From Chlorocebus sabaeus (taxonomy: Eukaryota; Chordata; Mammalia; Primates; Cercopithecidae): DNA of 64,000 bases. The notes below the pieces were generated by a model. The model saw nothing but the letters and a program-made list of their open reading frames with translations. It was not told the origin of the DNA and ran no database searches. This document shows positions 34,897 to 45,408 of the stretch, piece after piece. The translations under genes and the position numbers were made by a program. Where the stretch lies: NCBI RefSeq assembly GCF_047675955.1, contig NC_132910.1, positions 91,104,923-91,168,922 of the forward strand, written 5' to 3'. Positions within the stretch are counted from its first letter, which is position 1, and every line of letters starts with the position of its first letter.

Positions 34897-35018
34897 CAGT
34901 GCCAGACTCTAAGTTTTGTGAGGACAAGAACACTGTCTTGGTTACCATTGCATTTCTGATTCCAGCTTCAATATTTCCCACTTAGCAAGTGCTTCAGAAA
35001 TATTTGTTGAATGAATAG
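34897..35018 (+). mobile_element. L2 3' end
   Basis: agactctaagttttgtgagg, acaagaacactgtcttggtt, acttagcaagtgcttcagaa, atatttgttgaatgaatag: a clear L2 terminus. Confidence 0.75.
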
Positions 35019-36506
35019 CATACATTCATGTTAAAATAAATGGTTGGGAAAAAAATCTCTTCATATTTTAGCCCAAGTACTTTGGCTTTGAGGCCTAGAG
35101 ACAATCTCATTTTAATCTATAGTAAACCTGTTTTGCAATCATTAAAATGTTTCTCTTTGAAGGTAAGCTTCCTTTTTCAGATCACTGATGAAGATATTCA
35201 GAATAAAGTAGAACACACTCTAGAAGGACAAAAAGAGACAAGCTTCAAAACTGAAAGCAGAACCCCCCCCCACACACACAAAAGCAAACAAACTGCCTTG
35301 TAGCATCTTTGCAACTGACACCCAAGAATCGAAATGAAACTGGCTTTCCTCAGCAAAGCCCAAGTCAGAATCATAAAAACTCCTCGAAATACTACAAATG
35401 GCACCTATGTGACAAATAACAGTTTTACAGCCTCAACACTCAGTGGACAAATGCCTTCAGATGAACCACTCCAGAAGGTAGGACTCCTACCTAAGGCAAC
35501 TTCTTCATACTTTAGCTTGTTATCTTTGTGCGAACTTGATTGAGCCTTTCACACACACAAATGGCTTTTCCCCTCTCCCTTTGGTTGAGATGGTCATCCG
35601 TTAAACATCATTAGGAAGTAGAAACCCCCCTTCCCTCTCCAGAGGGGGAACCTCCTCTGTGCTAATAACCACACAGCTAGGTCTGGCCTTGCAGCCGCCT
35701 TGCAATACGGCCCTGGGCTCTTCGTGGGCACTGCCAAACTTCCCACAGCAGATAATAATGTGCCACCTAAGGAGGAAGGCGGCATTTTTCTGCCCTGAAC
35801 TCCAGCTTCCAGGATCACTCGCCTAGGTCTCATCTTCCGAAGCCTCCTTTGTCTATCGAATGCATACTATGTACCTTGTCATTGTGGGGAGGACAAAAAC
35901 AACTGGCGTTTCTTACAAGCTGTGTGAAAGAGCTGCTGCAGAGGACCCATGTGTGCACAGGCTCCGCTCACAAACTCTCTCTCTCTCTCCCTCTCTTCCC
36001 CTCAGAAACACCATCTGAGAGAGCTGCATGACTGCCCAGACCTTGTCCCATCCAGCTGACTCCACCAGCCTTTTCCTTCTTTAGGAAGGAAATGGATCTC
36101 CAGGAGACACATTCCTGCAGCTCCATGAAACCATCCAGGCACAGACACTCGACCAGCTTTTTTAATTTTACAGCTTTTACACGGAGGTGACACCCCTGTC
36201 CCCAGCCCTGCTATCGTGGATATTCCCATTACCCTTGTTAGTTTTAAATGTTAAAAACAGAGAACTCAAGACATTTACTTTTTTAATATCAAGAAATCCA
36301 AAGTGGCATATTATAATAAACATAAACACATACATAATAGCCCAGGACTTAAAAGCAAATCCCTTTGTTTCTTAGACCCACAGCCACATAGACATCACAG
36401 TTAAAAAAAAAAAAAAAATCCACAATGAAACGTATCAGTGGACATTCTCTTTCAGATCCAATACACAGAAAATCTTTACACTTATAATTTTACAGGGACC
36501 AGGATT

Positions 36507-36508
<2 letters not shown>
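35019..36508. other. Unique sequence, no gene recognised
   Basis: Small low-complexity patches only (ccccccccacacacacac near 35263; ctctctctctctcc near 35976). Short frames overlap on both strands. A donor-like gaaggtaagc occurs near 35160 without a convincing partner. Confidence 0.4.

Positions 36509-36547
<39 letters not shown>
36509..36547. repeat. (AG)n microsatellite
   Basis: About 19 perfect AG units, no Alu attached. Confidence 0.97.
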
Positions 36548-36550
<3 letters not shown>

Positions 36551-36925
36551 CGCGCATCTGCTTTATGTTCTCAGTGACCAGCTGGACAGATGGTCAAGAA
36601 TATCATTAGTTAAGAAAGCTCTCATTCATGATCAGAAAATCCCTTGGGCAGGCTGGTGTGGGGTGCAAGAATGTCCTAGAATGTAATATTTGAAGAATGT
36701 GTTCATGTCTGAGATATGAACCCATGTGGTGGACGTGGGGGAGGAAGGGGGAGAACAGACAGCCTGTTGTGATCCAAAAAGCAACCACAAGTACCTCAAC
36801 ATTGGTTTGTCACCCAGACACTTCCGGCTTTCATTCCACCCACTCCCTCGACAGTATCAAAAGTGAGGCAAACCATTGAGAGGTCTCAGTAGCTGCCATA
36901 ATCCTTTCTTCTCTAGACACAAGTG
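36548..36925. other. Unique spacer
   Basis: Contains gggggaggaagggggagaac near 36738. Nothing else recognised. Confidence 0.45.
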
Positions 36926-37601
36926 CAGTCAGCCCTCCGTATTCATGGGTTCTGCATCTGTGGATTCAACCAACAGATATTCCAAATATTTTCCAAATAT
37001 TTGAAGGAAAAAACATGTGACTGTACTGATCACGTACAGACTTTTTTCTTGTCATTATTTTCTCAACAATACAATGTAACAACCATTCACATAGCACTTA
37101 CATTGTGTTAGGTATTATAAGAAATCAAGGGATAACTTGATGATATCCCTCAGGAGAGGCCAGGCACGGTGGCTCACACCTGTCATCCCAGCACTTTGGA
37201 AGGCTGAGAAGGGCGGATCACCTGAGGTCAGGAGTTCGAGACCACCCTGACCAACATAGAGAAACCTCGTCTCTACTAAATATTCAAAATTAGCCAGACG
37301 TGGTGGCGCATGCCTGTAATCCCAGCTACTCAGGAGGCTGAGGCAGGAGAATCACTTGAACCCGGGAGGCAGAGATTTGCAGTGAGCCGATATCGTGCCA
37401 TTGCACTCCAGCCTAGGCAACAAGAGCGAAACTCCATCTCAAAAAAAAAAAAAAAAAAAAAAGTATACAGGAGGATGTGCATAAGTTATATGCAAATACA
37501 ACACCATTGTATATCAGGGACTTTAGCATCCCTGGATTTGGGTGTCTGTGGCAGGGGGGCGGGTCCTGTAGCCATCCCCCATGGACACCAAGGGACAGCT
37601 G
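36926..37601 (-). mobile_element. MER2 (Tigger-related DNA transposon), split by an Alu
   Basis: The left end cagtcagccctccgtattca mirrors the right end ggacaccaagggacagctg as inverted termini. The inner blocks ggattcaaccaacagatatt, ttacattgtgttaggtatta and agtatacaggaggatgtgca are MER2. TA follows the right end (37602-37603); the left flank TG is a decayed TA. An Alu at 37158-37462 divides it. The remaining halves total about 370 bases, close to the ~345-base consensus. Confidence 0.8.
37158..37462 (+). mobile_element. AluS inserted in MER2
   Basis: It starts ggccaggcacggtggctcac and ends in an A22 tail. It interrupts MER2, so it is younger. A good TSD is not evident. Confidence 0.94.
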
Positions 37602-37603
37602 TA

Positions 37604-37921
37604 CCTCACAAGTGGAAAAATATAAAGGGAGGCAGAAGAGGATACGCTGGATGAAGTTGCCACTTCTTTGTCACTTCTTCTGGGCTAACACAGAAGATGT
37701 AAAAATAAACAGGGGGTCCTATATGTTCATCCCAGTATGAGCATTTCCTGGGTGAAATTTCTCTAAATTTAAGTCACCTCTCAACCTGACCAACAGAAAG
37801 CGTGTGTGTCTGGGGAGGGAGGAGGAAGGCCGGTCATAAGCACTACCAAATCTATGGGAGAACTGGAAATCAACAAATCTGCAACCATCTGGCTTTCCGT
37901 ACCAATTTACATCCACATTTT
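37604..37921. other. Unique spacer
   Basis: Nothing recognised. Confidence 0.5.
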
Positions 37922-38212
37922 CTTTTTTTTGAGATACAGTCTCTCTCTGTCGCCCAGGCGGGAGCGCAGTGGCGCGATCTCAGCTCACTGCAATCTCCAC
38001 CTCCTGGGTTCAAGCAATTCTCATGCCTCAACCTCCCAAGTAGCTGGGATTACAGGCGCCTGCCAACACGCCCAGCTAATTTTTGTATTTTTAGTAGAGA
38101 TGGGGTTTCACCATGTCGGCCAGGCTCTTCTCAAACTCCTGGCCTCAAGTGATCCAACCACCTAGGCCTCCCAAAGTGCTGGGATTACAGGTGCGAACCA
38201 CATCGCCCAACC
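37922..38212 (-). mobile_element. AluS, antisense
   Basis: A short poly-T, then gagatacagtctctctctgt, ending acatcgcccaacc. No clear TSD. Two Alu translations of about 116-119 residues run across it and are not genes. Confidence 0.94.
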
Positions 38213-38309
38213 CTTCACTGTTTCAACAAAATTTCTTATGGACTTCCATCAGAGGGACTCTGGTACTACAGATGAATTCCCTGGTGTTTTGATCTTTCTC
38301 CCCACCCTG

Positions 38310-38375
38310 CAGTGAGCACCTACTTACTGGCTGTGAGGTATTGTGCCAGGTGCCCACAGTATACAAGACATGAGA
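38310..38375 (-). mobile_element. L2 3'-end remnant, antisense
   Basis: cagtgagcacctacttactg, gtattgtgccaggtgcccac and agtatacaagac resemble the reverse-complement L2 end. Confidence 0.5.
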
Positions 38376-38617
38376 TATGGGGATACCCCGCCTGCTGTTT
38401 TGGGGGCAGGGGGTGTATGTGAGTCAAGCAACATTCACAGCTTCTAAAGCTAGAAAAAGTAGTCTTCAAAATAATCCATATGTTGCTTTTGGCAACTCAC
38501 TTCAGTGCCTTGATTGGAGAGTTCTGAGGATGATATTAGTGAGAAACTGGGGTCACCAAAATCAAACAGGAGGCCTGGTTTGGAGCAGGGAGCAAAGTAA
38601 TCAGAAAGAGAACATGT

Positions 38618-38892
38618 GGCTGGGTGGGGTGGCTCACACCTGTAATCCCAGCACTTTGGGAGGCCTAGGCGGGCAGATCATGAGGTCAAGAGATCAAGAC
38701 CATCCTGGCCAACATGGTGAAACCCTGCCTCTACTAAAAATACAAAAATTAACTGGGCATGGTAGAACACGCTGTAGTCCCATCTACTCGGGAGGCTGAG
38801 GCAGGAGAATAGCTTAAACGCGGGAGGCGGAGGTTGCTGTGAGCTGAGATTGTGCTACTGCACTCCAGCCTGGTGACAGAGTGAGACTTTGT
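38618..38892 (+). mobile_element. Alu with (GGGGA)n tail
   Basis: It starts ggctgggtggggtggctcac and ends gacagagtgagactttg. The expected poly-A tail is replaced by a GGGGA repeat. Confidence 0.92.
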
Positions 38893-38924
38893 GGAGAGGA
38901 GGGGAGGGGAGGGGAGGGGAGGGG
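38893..38924. repeat. (GGGGA)n repeat, G-quadruplex candidate
   Basis: Five G4 runs separated by single A (38901-38924) meet the usual G-quadruplex pattern with very short loops on the + strand. Confidence 0.93.
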
Positions 38925-39085
38925 TACTATGAAGGAGAGGGTCATTATTCATCCCCAGCTGTTCCCCAACTTCTGCCTTTCTTGTACCTACCAACAACCC
39001 CTGGTCCTTTGGAAACATATAAGGCAGAATCCTCAGCTGCCACCACAAATGACCTCGGAAGGGTCAGTTAACAACAACAGTCATA

Positions 39086-39710
39086 CAGGTTGAACATCTC
39101 TAATTTAAAAATCTAAAATCTGAAATGCTCCAAAATCTGCAATTCTGTGAGCGCCAACATGATGCCCCAAGTGGAAAATTCCACACCTGACCTCATGACA
39201 GGTCACAGTTAAAACGCAGGCACACAACGTGCAGTCTATTCCGCATCCCCAGCTCTTCTGGTGATGCTACTGTGCTGCTTAGTTACCCTGAGCAAATTCG
39301 TTTTTCACTGTATTCACAGTATGTCATATTTTACTGTTAAGTACTTACGTGTGTAAGTGTAAGAAAATGATTGCTTCTAGGGGCCATATAAATGCAGAGT
39401 CAGCAATGATGGTGATGCCAACCAATCACGGATGGCCCACATGGATGGCTGAGACAGTGACTCCTTTGCTTTCTGATTGTTCAATGTACACAAACTTTGT
39501 TTCATGCACTAAGTTATTACGAATATTGTTTAAAATTACCAGGCTATGTGTATAAGGAACATATGAAGCATAACTGAATTTCGTGTTTAGAATTGGGTCC
39601 CAGCCCTAAGATATCTCATTATATATATGCAAATATTCCCAAATCCAGAAGTATCCAAAATCTAAAACACTTCTGGTCCCAAGCATTTTGGATCAGAGAT
39701 ACTCAACCTG
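39086..39710 (-). mobile_element. Tigger7-like DNA transposon, internally deleted, TA target
   Basis: Left end caggttgaacatctctaa and right end cagagatactcaacctg are inverted termini, flanked by TA on both sides (39084-39085 and 39711-39712). Inner blocks such as ccaagtggaaaattccacac, cacctgacctcatgacaggt, ctgaatttcgtgtttagaat and ggtcccaagcattttggatc fit what I recall of Tigger7. At 625 bases it lacks most of a transposase; an open frame of 68 codons is not meaningful. Confidence 0.75.
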
Positions 39711-39721
39711 TAGTTTACTTT

Positions 39722-39942
39722 ACTGAATGCGTATGATAGACTCAGCACGGTTAAGTGCTTTAGATCTATGATCTCATTTAATGCTCATAACATTTCTGTG
39801 AGGCAGGTATTAGTGCCAATTTATCCATAGGAAGGCTGAAGTTTGGGGAGTTTAAGCTATTTGACCAAGGTCACATTGCTAGCAAGTGGCAGAGACAGGA
39901 ATTGGTTCCAGGTTATGTCTCCTTCCAGTGTCAAGGCACTTT
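39722..39942 (-). mobile_element. MIR SINE, antisense
   Basis: Immediately after the Tigger-like element: gatctcatttaatgctcata, tgtgaggcaggtattagtgc, ttgaccaaggtcacattgct, agcaagtggcagagacagga. Full order kept. Confidence 0.88.
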
Positions 39943-40180
39943 TCACCTGCCCGAGATTTTCCAAAATTAACTGCATTAAAGAATTAAGAAAAAAGTAAAA
40001 TATAGATGTGTAGAAAAAAACAAGTTAACAAAATGTAAGTCTCTTGTGCTCTTAACATCAAATCTAGATGTTTAGCAATTAATGAGCTCACGAACCAATT
40101 TTCCTCATAGAGCGTTATGAAGAACATATATGTATGTGCACTTTATATATTTTAAAGCACAATGTGAAAGTTAAACATAG
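39943..40180. other. Unique spacer
   Basis: AT-rich, nothing recognised. Confidence 0.5.
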
Positions 40181-40189
40181 ATATATATT

Positions 40190-40391
40190 ATTTTATTTTT
40201 AGAGACAGGATGTCACTCTGTCACTCAGGCAGGAGTACAATGGTGCTATCATAACTCACTGCAGCCTGTAACTCCTGGGCTCAAGCAATCCTCCCACCTC
40301 AGCCTCCTAACTAGCTGGGACCATGGGCGCACATCACCATAACTGGCCAAATTTTTTTGTAGAGACGTCTCCCTATGTTGCCCAGGCTAGT
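40190..40391 (-). mobile_element. Old Alu (AluJ-like), antisense, left arm cut
   Basis: ttttagagacaggatgtcac through cctcctaactagctgggacc and on to tatgttgcccaggctag. It stops abruptly where the next Alu's poly-T begins, and the rest of its left arm is absent. Confidence 0.85.
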
Positions 40392-40392
40392 C

Positions 40393-40697
40393 TTTTTTTT
40401 TTTGGGGGGGGGTGGGGGGACAGGATCTCTCTGTCACCCAGGTTGGAGTACAGTGGCATGATCTTGGCTCACTGCAATCTCTGCCTCCCGGATTCAAGCG
40501 ATTCTTCCACCTCAGCCTCGGGAGTAGCGGGGACTACAGGCATGCACCACAACATCCAGCTAATTTTTTATATTTTTACTAGAGATGAGGTTGTACCATG
40601 TTGGCCAGGCTAGCCTCGAACTCCTGGCCTCAAGAGATCCTCCTGCCTTGCCCTCCCAAAGCCCTGGTATTAAAGGCATGAGCGACCACACCTGGCC
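40393..40697 (-). mobile_element. Alu, antisense, with G-run beside its tail
   Basis: The poly-T is followed by an unusual run of about 14 G with one T (40404-40418), then gacaggatctctctgtcacc and so on to gaccacacctggcc. AT-rich near-repeats (atatatattattttat at 40181; tatatatattttatg at 40701) flank the whole pair. Confidence 0.88.
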
Positions 40698-40720
40698 CAT
40701 TATATATATTTTATGTAATA

Positions 40721-41369
40721 TAAAAGTTATTATTTATTATTTCTAGGACTATTCCCTCTCTATCCCCCAACCAAGGTCTGTGAAGATCAAATAAGATATT
40801 ATGGTGACTAAGGATGCTGCCTTAGATATTTTCTGCAATATACTTTAAGTTACCATTTTAATTTTATACCTTCAAAGTGAAAATACATTGTTTTTGTAAA
40901 ACAATTAAGAGCAATAAAGCTCAGGCAAACTTCCTGGCTGGTGGAGATCTCAGGATAAGGTGCGAGCACAAAAATGAGACAAATGAGACTTTTGTAGTTG
41001 AAATGAGAAAACTCTCCTCCATCCTGTACTGAATCTGCAGTTTTCTCCTGTCTCTTCAAGGTCTTAGGCTCCAGGCCCCTGGAAGTCCTGCTTCATCTGT
41101 GCCTACTTCTCTTGCTGCCATTTGGTTTGCCTGACTTGGTTGAGGCTTCCAGAAAGTGCCTTTTCTTAGCTGCTTATTCTGAGCTAGTATTTGGCCTCTT
41201 TTACCCATGGGCCTTTGTGTGGACACCACCTTTCCCTAAAACCTGTCTGCATCTTTCTTGTCCCTTCTAACCATCCATTCAGTTTGTTCTTCCCCAAGAC
41301 GGGCTGCCACAAGTTGCTATTTCCTGACTGGCGCATGGCTCCAGAGAGCTGGCAGGCAGATACAGGGAA
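40721..41369. other. Unique sequence
   Basis: AT-rich, then CT-rich after 41050. Nothing recognised. Confidence 0.4.
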
Positions 41370-41382
41370 GGAATCTTATCTC

Positions 41383-41687
41383 GTTTTGTTTGTTTGTTTG
41401 TTTGTTTGTTTGAGACAGAGTCTCACTCTGTTGCCGAGGCTGGAGTGCTGTGGCACAATCTCGGCTCACTGCAACCTCCGCCTCCAAGGTTCAAGCAATT
41501 CACTTTGCCTCAGCCTCCCATGTAGATGGGATTATAGGCACCCACCACCATGCCTGGCTAATTTTTGTATTTTGGGGAGGTTTCGCCATGTTGGCCAGGC
41601 TGATCTTGAACTCCTGACCTCAGGTGATCCACTCACCTCGGCCTCCCAAAGTGCTGGGATTACAGGCATGAGCCACCGCACCCAGCA
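41383..41687 (-). mobile_element. AluS, antisense, with (TTTG)n tail
   Basis: The tail is about seven tttg units. The TSD is ggaatcttatctc (41370-41382) and ggaatcctatctc (41688-41700). A few bases of the linker (tagtagagac) are lost, where tattttgggg joins aggtttcgcc. Confidence 0.95.
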
Positions 41688-41700
41688 GGAATCCTATCTC

Positions 41701-41974
41701 TAATAATATTTTCAAGTTCTTTAACTTGAAATGCCATGGAGAATCATTCTTGATCTCTCCATGTCTAAGCAGGAATCTTCTCAATGTAACTTACCAAATC
41801 AATGTTTCTGATTCATACGAAACTTCCCCGCCAGTACTGCCACAAAAGGAAGCAGAGGGTTGTTCCCTCCTCACCCAACAAAATCTTGCAGGCCCACATC
41901 AAAGGCAGCCCTGAAGCATCACTCCACTGGGCAGGCCAATGCTTTCTTCCATCATATTGCCCCCTTCTCAGTGC
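41701..41974. other. Unique spacer
   Basis: Nothing recognised; overlapping frames on both strands. Confidence 0.45.
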
Positions 41975-42182
41975 AGCATTGAATTTTGGAGCCAAACAGA
42001 TTAGAATTCAAATTCCAACTATCATAAAGCTCTGTGACCACTAAACCACTCCAAGCCTCAGTTCACTTATCCTCAAAGTTGGGCTGATGATAGTAACTGT
42101 CTGACAGTTGCGGTGGGGTTTAAGAGGCAGAATGTATATCAAATCTTCACACAGAGAACACAGAAGTAGGCTAGTATTATTT
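41975..42182 (+). mobile_element. MIR SINE
   Basis: gaattttggagccaaacaga, gctctgtgaccactaaacca, aagcctcagttcacttatcc, gctgatgatagtaactgtct and gtaggctagtattattt follow MIR order end to end. Confidence 0.85.
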
Positions 42183-42237
42183 ACCAAGGTAGCCACTATC
42201 CCTTTCTGAGCAAAGTAGGGTTAAAAATAAAGAGAGA

Positions 42238-42547
42238 GGCCAGGCGCGGTGGCTCAAGCCTGTAATCCCAGCACTTTGGGAGGCCGAGACGGGCGGATCA
42301 CGAGGTCAGGAGATCGAGACCATCCTGGCTAACACGGTGAAACCTCGTCTCTACTGAAAAAATACAAAAAAACTAGCCGGGCGAGGTGGCGGGCGCCTGT
42401 AGTCCCAGCTACTCGGGAGGCTGAGGCAGGAGAATGGCGTGAACCTGGGAGGCAGAGCTTGCAGTGAGCCGAGATCCCGCCACTGCACTCCAGCCTGGGT
42501 GACAGAGCAAGACTCCGTCTCAAAATAAAATAAAATAAAATAAAATA
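42238..42547 (+). mobile_element. AluY of Old World monkey type (AluYR-like)
   Basis: Variants: ggctcaagcctgtaatccc, gccgagacgggcggatcac, aaaactagccgggcgaggtg and gagatcccgccactgc, where human AluY has ctcacgcctg, gccgaggcgg, aaattagccgggcgtgg and gagatcgcgcc. The tail is (taaaa)n. The TSD aaaaataaagagag lies at 42223-42236 and 42548-42561. Its left end directly follows the TSD. Confidence 0.93.
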
Positions 42548-42562
42548 AAAAATAAAGAGAGG

Positions 42563-42857
42563 GGCCGGGTATGGTGGCTCACGCCTGTAATCCCAGCACT
42601 TTGGAAGGCCGAGGTGGGCAGATCATGAGGTCAGGATTTCAAGACCATCCCAGCCAACATGGTGAAACCCTGTCTCTACTAAAACTACACAAATTAGCCG
42701 GGTGTGGTGGCGGGCGCCTGTAGTCCCAGCAACTCAGGAGGCTGAGGCAGGAGAATCGCTTGAACCCGGGAGGCAGAGGTTGCAGTGAGCCGAGATTGTG
42801 CCACTGCACTCCAGCCTGGAGACAGAGTGAGACTCCGTCTCAAATAAACACATAAAT
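42563..42857 (+). mobile_element. AluS/AluY inserted next to the preceding Alu
   Basis: It starts ggccgggtatggtggctcac and ends in a taaa-rich tail. Its TSD is aaataaagagagg (42550-42562) and aaataaagacagg (42858-42870). That is the same short target used by its neighbour, so the pair lies head to tail with one target copy between. Confidence 0.93.
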
Positions 42858-42870
42858 AAATAAAGACAGG

Positions 42871-43694
42871 TTTTTCTGTTCCCAGACATTTCTGGAAATG
42901 AATCAGTTGCAACAATCTTTCCTAGAAGTTAAGTCCCTCCCTTCCTTAGGCCCTGTTTTCAGGGCCTGAAAACAACAGGGACAAAAAGTATAGGCAAAGG
43001 ACAAGAAGGCACCATAGCTCTAGCACCAAGGAAAAGGCATCAGATGTTTTGGTTTTAAGAAAAAATATCACCCTCTCCCACACTAATAATTTCCAACTTT
43101 ATCAAGCTACTAAACAGGAGCCATAGGACCCTTGCTTTCCTTTAGAAATAGGAGAACCCTAGAGAAAAATAGGTCTCTTTTAATCATTACTATTTGTATG
43201 ACACTTTATGCCTCCCACACAGAGCTTTGAGGAAAGCTACAAGAGCTCAGGGCTGTTCATGTGACACCAGTGATGTTGTGGTCATCGGAGAAGGCCACTC
43301 CAAGCTTCTCCGCTTTCAGGGATCTCACTTGCCACAGGATGGGGGAGGATAGGGCTGGAGGAGGAAGCCTGGGTGGAAGACCCAGAACTCCCTGAAGGCT
43401 TGATGAGCAATTCGTGTCTTCAGAACAACAGTAAAATGATGGAAAGCTAAAGATGCCTGGAAAAAAGGGACTAGAGCAAGAACTGACAAGGAAGGCATAA
43501 AAGTGAAAAGAAAGCTAGAGAGTCAAAGAAATTAAGCTTTGTCTTCAGTTCCCCATTACCAGGATGAAAGGAACTTCTCCATGCTAGGCTTCAAGAAAAG
43601 GAACCCTCCCACCTCAGCACAGACTCCCAGGGCCCACAGTGAGGCCTGGAAAGGAAAGGAAACAGAGGGGTGATTTCCAACCACCAGGCCCTAG
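42871..43694. other. Unique sequence
   Basis: No repeat recognised. An inverted near-repeat gccctgttttcagggc occurs near 42950. No coding signal. Confidence 0.4.
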
Positions 43695-44090
43695 AGACCA
43701 TTGTCACAGGAGGAAAAAGAGGCAGGAGACAGAGAGAGAAAGTCTGGGTGGGTGTTAAATTATAATTACGTCTACAGTGATATACGAAAAACCTCGCAGG
43801 TCTCTGCTGATCCAGATATGGGAAGTCCACCTTCTGAATCCCATGCTAGAGTTGATAAGAAGGAAGGCAAAACCAGGAATCAAGAGCTCAGTGCCTTGTT
43901 TAATACAGTGCCCACCACTGTTAAGGAGACCTCTGACTCAGTTTCCAGAAAGGAAGATAACCTCTTCAGCCATGATAGTCAACTGTCTTTTAAAAAAAGG
44001 AAGAAATTGGGGAAAATTAGATTTGTGAATGAACATCCTTCTGAAAGGAGGAAACAGATGAAGCAAATTATAGTTTTATTGATTAATTAA
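43695..44090 (+). other. Protein-like open frame of unknown status
   Basis: A stop-free stretch of about 131 codons lies outside repeats and ends just before an Alu. The first in-frame ATG is at 43818, leaving 90 codons. The translation is hydrophilic and charged, with a basic cluster (FKKRKKLGK, about residues 97-105 of the whole frame). It resembles ordinary soluble protein more than Alu translation does. No family recognised, the acceptor-like sequence upstream is poor, and a second + frame is open over 43777-44028. It could be an exon, a pseudogene fragment or chance. Confidence 0.2.
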
Positions 44091-44092
44091 TT

Positions 44093-44385
44093 CTTTTTTT
44101 TTTAGATGGAGTCTCGCTCAGTTGCCCAGGCTTGGAGTGCAGTGGTGCAATCTCGGCTCACTGCAACCTCCGCCTCCTGGGTTCAAGAGATTCTCTTGCC
44201 TCAACCTCGAGAGTAGCTGAGATTACAGGCACCCACCACCACACTCTGCTAATTTTTGTATTTTTAGTAGGGATGGAGTTTCACCGTGTTGGCCAGGATG
44301 GTCTCAAACTCCTGACCTCAAGTGATCTGCCCGCCTCAGCCTCCCAAAGTGCTGGGATTACAGGCGTGAGCCACCACACCTGGCC
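44093..44385 (-). mobile_element. AluS, antisense
   Basis: A poly-T, then agatggagtctcgctcagtt, ending gagccaccacacctggcc. No clear TSD. Confidence 0.94.
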
Positions 44386-44720
44386 ACAGTTCTGCATATT
44401 TATATTTTTCCTCCTTGCACTGGGAAACTAAAGAGTAAACAACTCCCATCCCCCAAAATATCCTAAGAATACTAAAAAGCATTTAGTCAGGGTCTAGCCG
44501 TATATGAGAAAGTAGTTAATATTTCCCAAATGACCCCAGACCAAACACTGAATTCTGCATTACAAATACCATGACCTTCTTATTTAGTGCCATTTATAGG
44601 CATTCAAAGCCAAAGAGAGGAAGTCAGCAATATATTAATTTTCTTAATTGTTACGTAAATGTCTCAGACTGACCTGTAAAATGTATGGACTCACAGAAGG
44701 TGTAATTCACCCTAAGATAC

Positions 44721-44776
44721 AAACCTACCCTCTAAAATTGCAGTTGGTAAGCACTCAACATGGAGTTGAGAAAATG
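44721..44776 (+). repeat. Dispersed micro-duplication, copy 1
   Basis: aaacctaccctctaaaattg, cagttggtaagcactcaaca, tggag and agaaaat recur at 45409-45464 with about four differences. It matches no repeat family I know. Confidence 0.9.
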
Positions 44777-45408
44777 TTTACAAAATGCAAGACAGGTGTT
44801 TGGATTTATTTCAAATGTATTAATAAAAAATACGATACTCCCTTGAACAATGAATACCAGAGTGTATGGTAGTTAATTCTGGGAAAAAGAAGCGCATGTA
44901 ATCACTTACATTTTGGAAGTGAAGGTTAATCTGCAGGAAACGGGAAGTTAAGATGTGTAATTAACCCAAAGGTACACAATAGAAAGAATGGGAGGCAAAG
45001 ACTAAAGAGGGAGCTTGAAGGAGCTAGCACAGAAATGCCTGCAGAAAAGGCAGACAGCGGAAATGTCTCTTCTTTAGACTTTTTCACTCATTTAATCATC
45101 ACAGACAGGAGCTCTACTCATGGGTCCGAATGTGCCCAAAGACGGTGTTACTCAAAGCATGGTGTCTGGACTCGGTGCTCATCCTTAAACGGTAATGTTC
45201 CACACTCACAGGATAAGCACAGAAATTTAAAAGTGCACGATGAGAGGCCTACGGCAATTTGTAATAAAGGAAAATTCGAGCACATGATCATTTTTCTAGT
45301 AGTACATTTGTATTGTATTTTCTAAATGTAACAGTGAGAAATGGATTGGAAATAGAAGGAGAAGAAACTGGTCTTTCACCATAGGCAGTTTGCAGAGTAC
45401 CTCTAAAA

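Noticed and set aside
43777..44028. Second + strand frame inside the protein-like region
   Set aside because: Its composition is less protein-like than the frame at 43695-44090; kept only as a reason for caution there.
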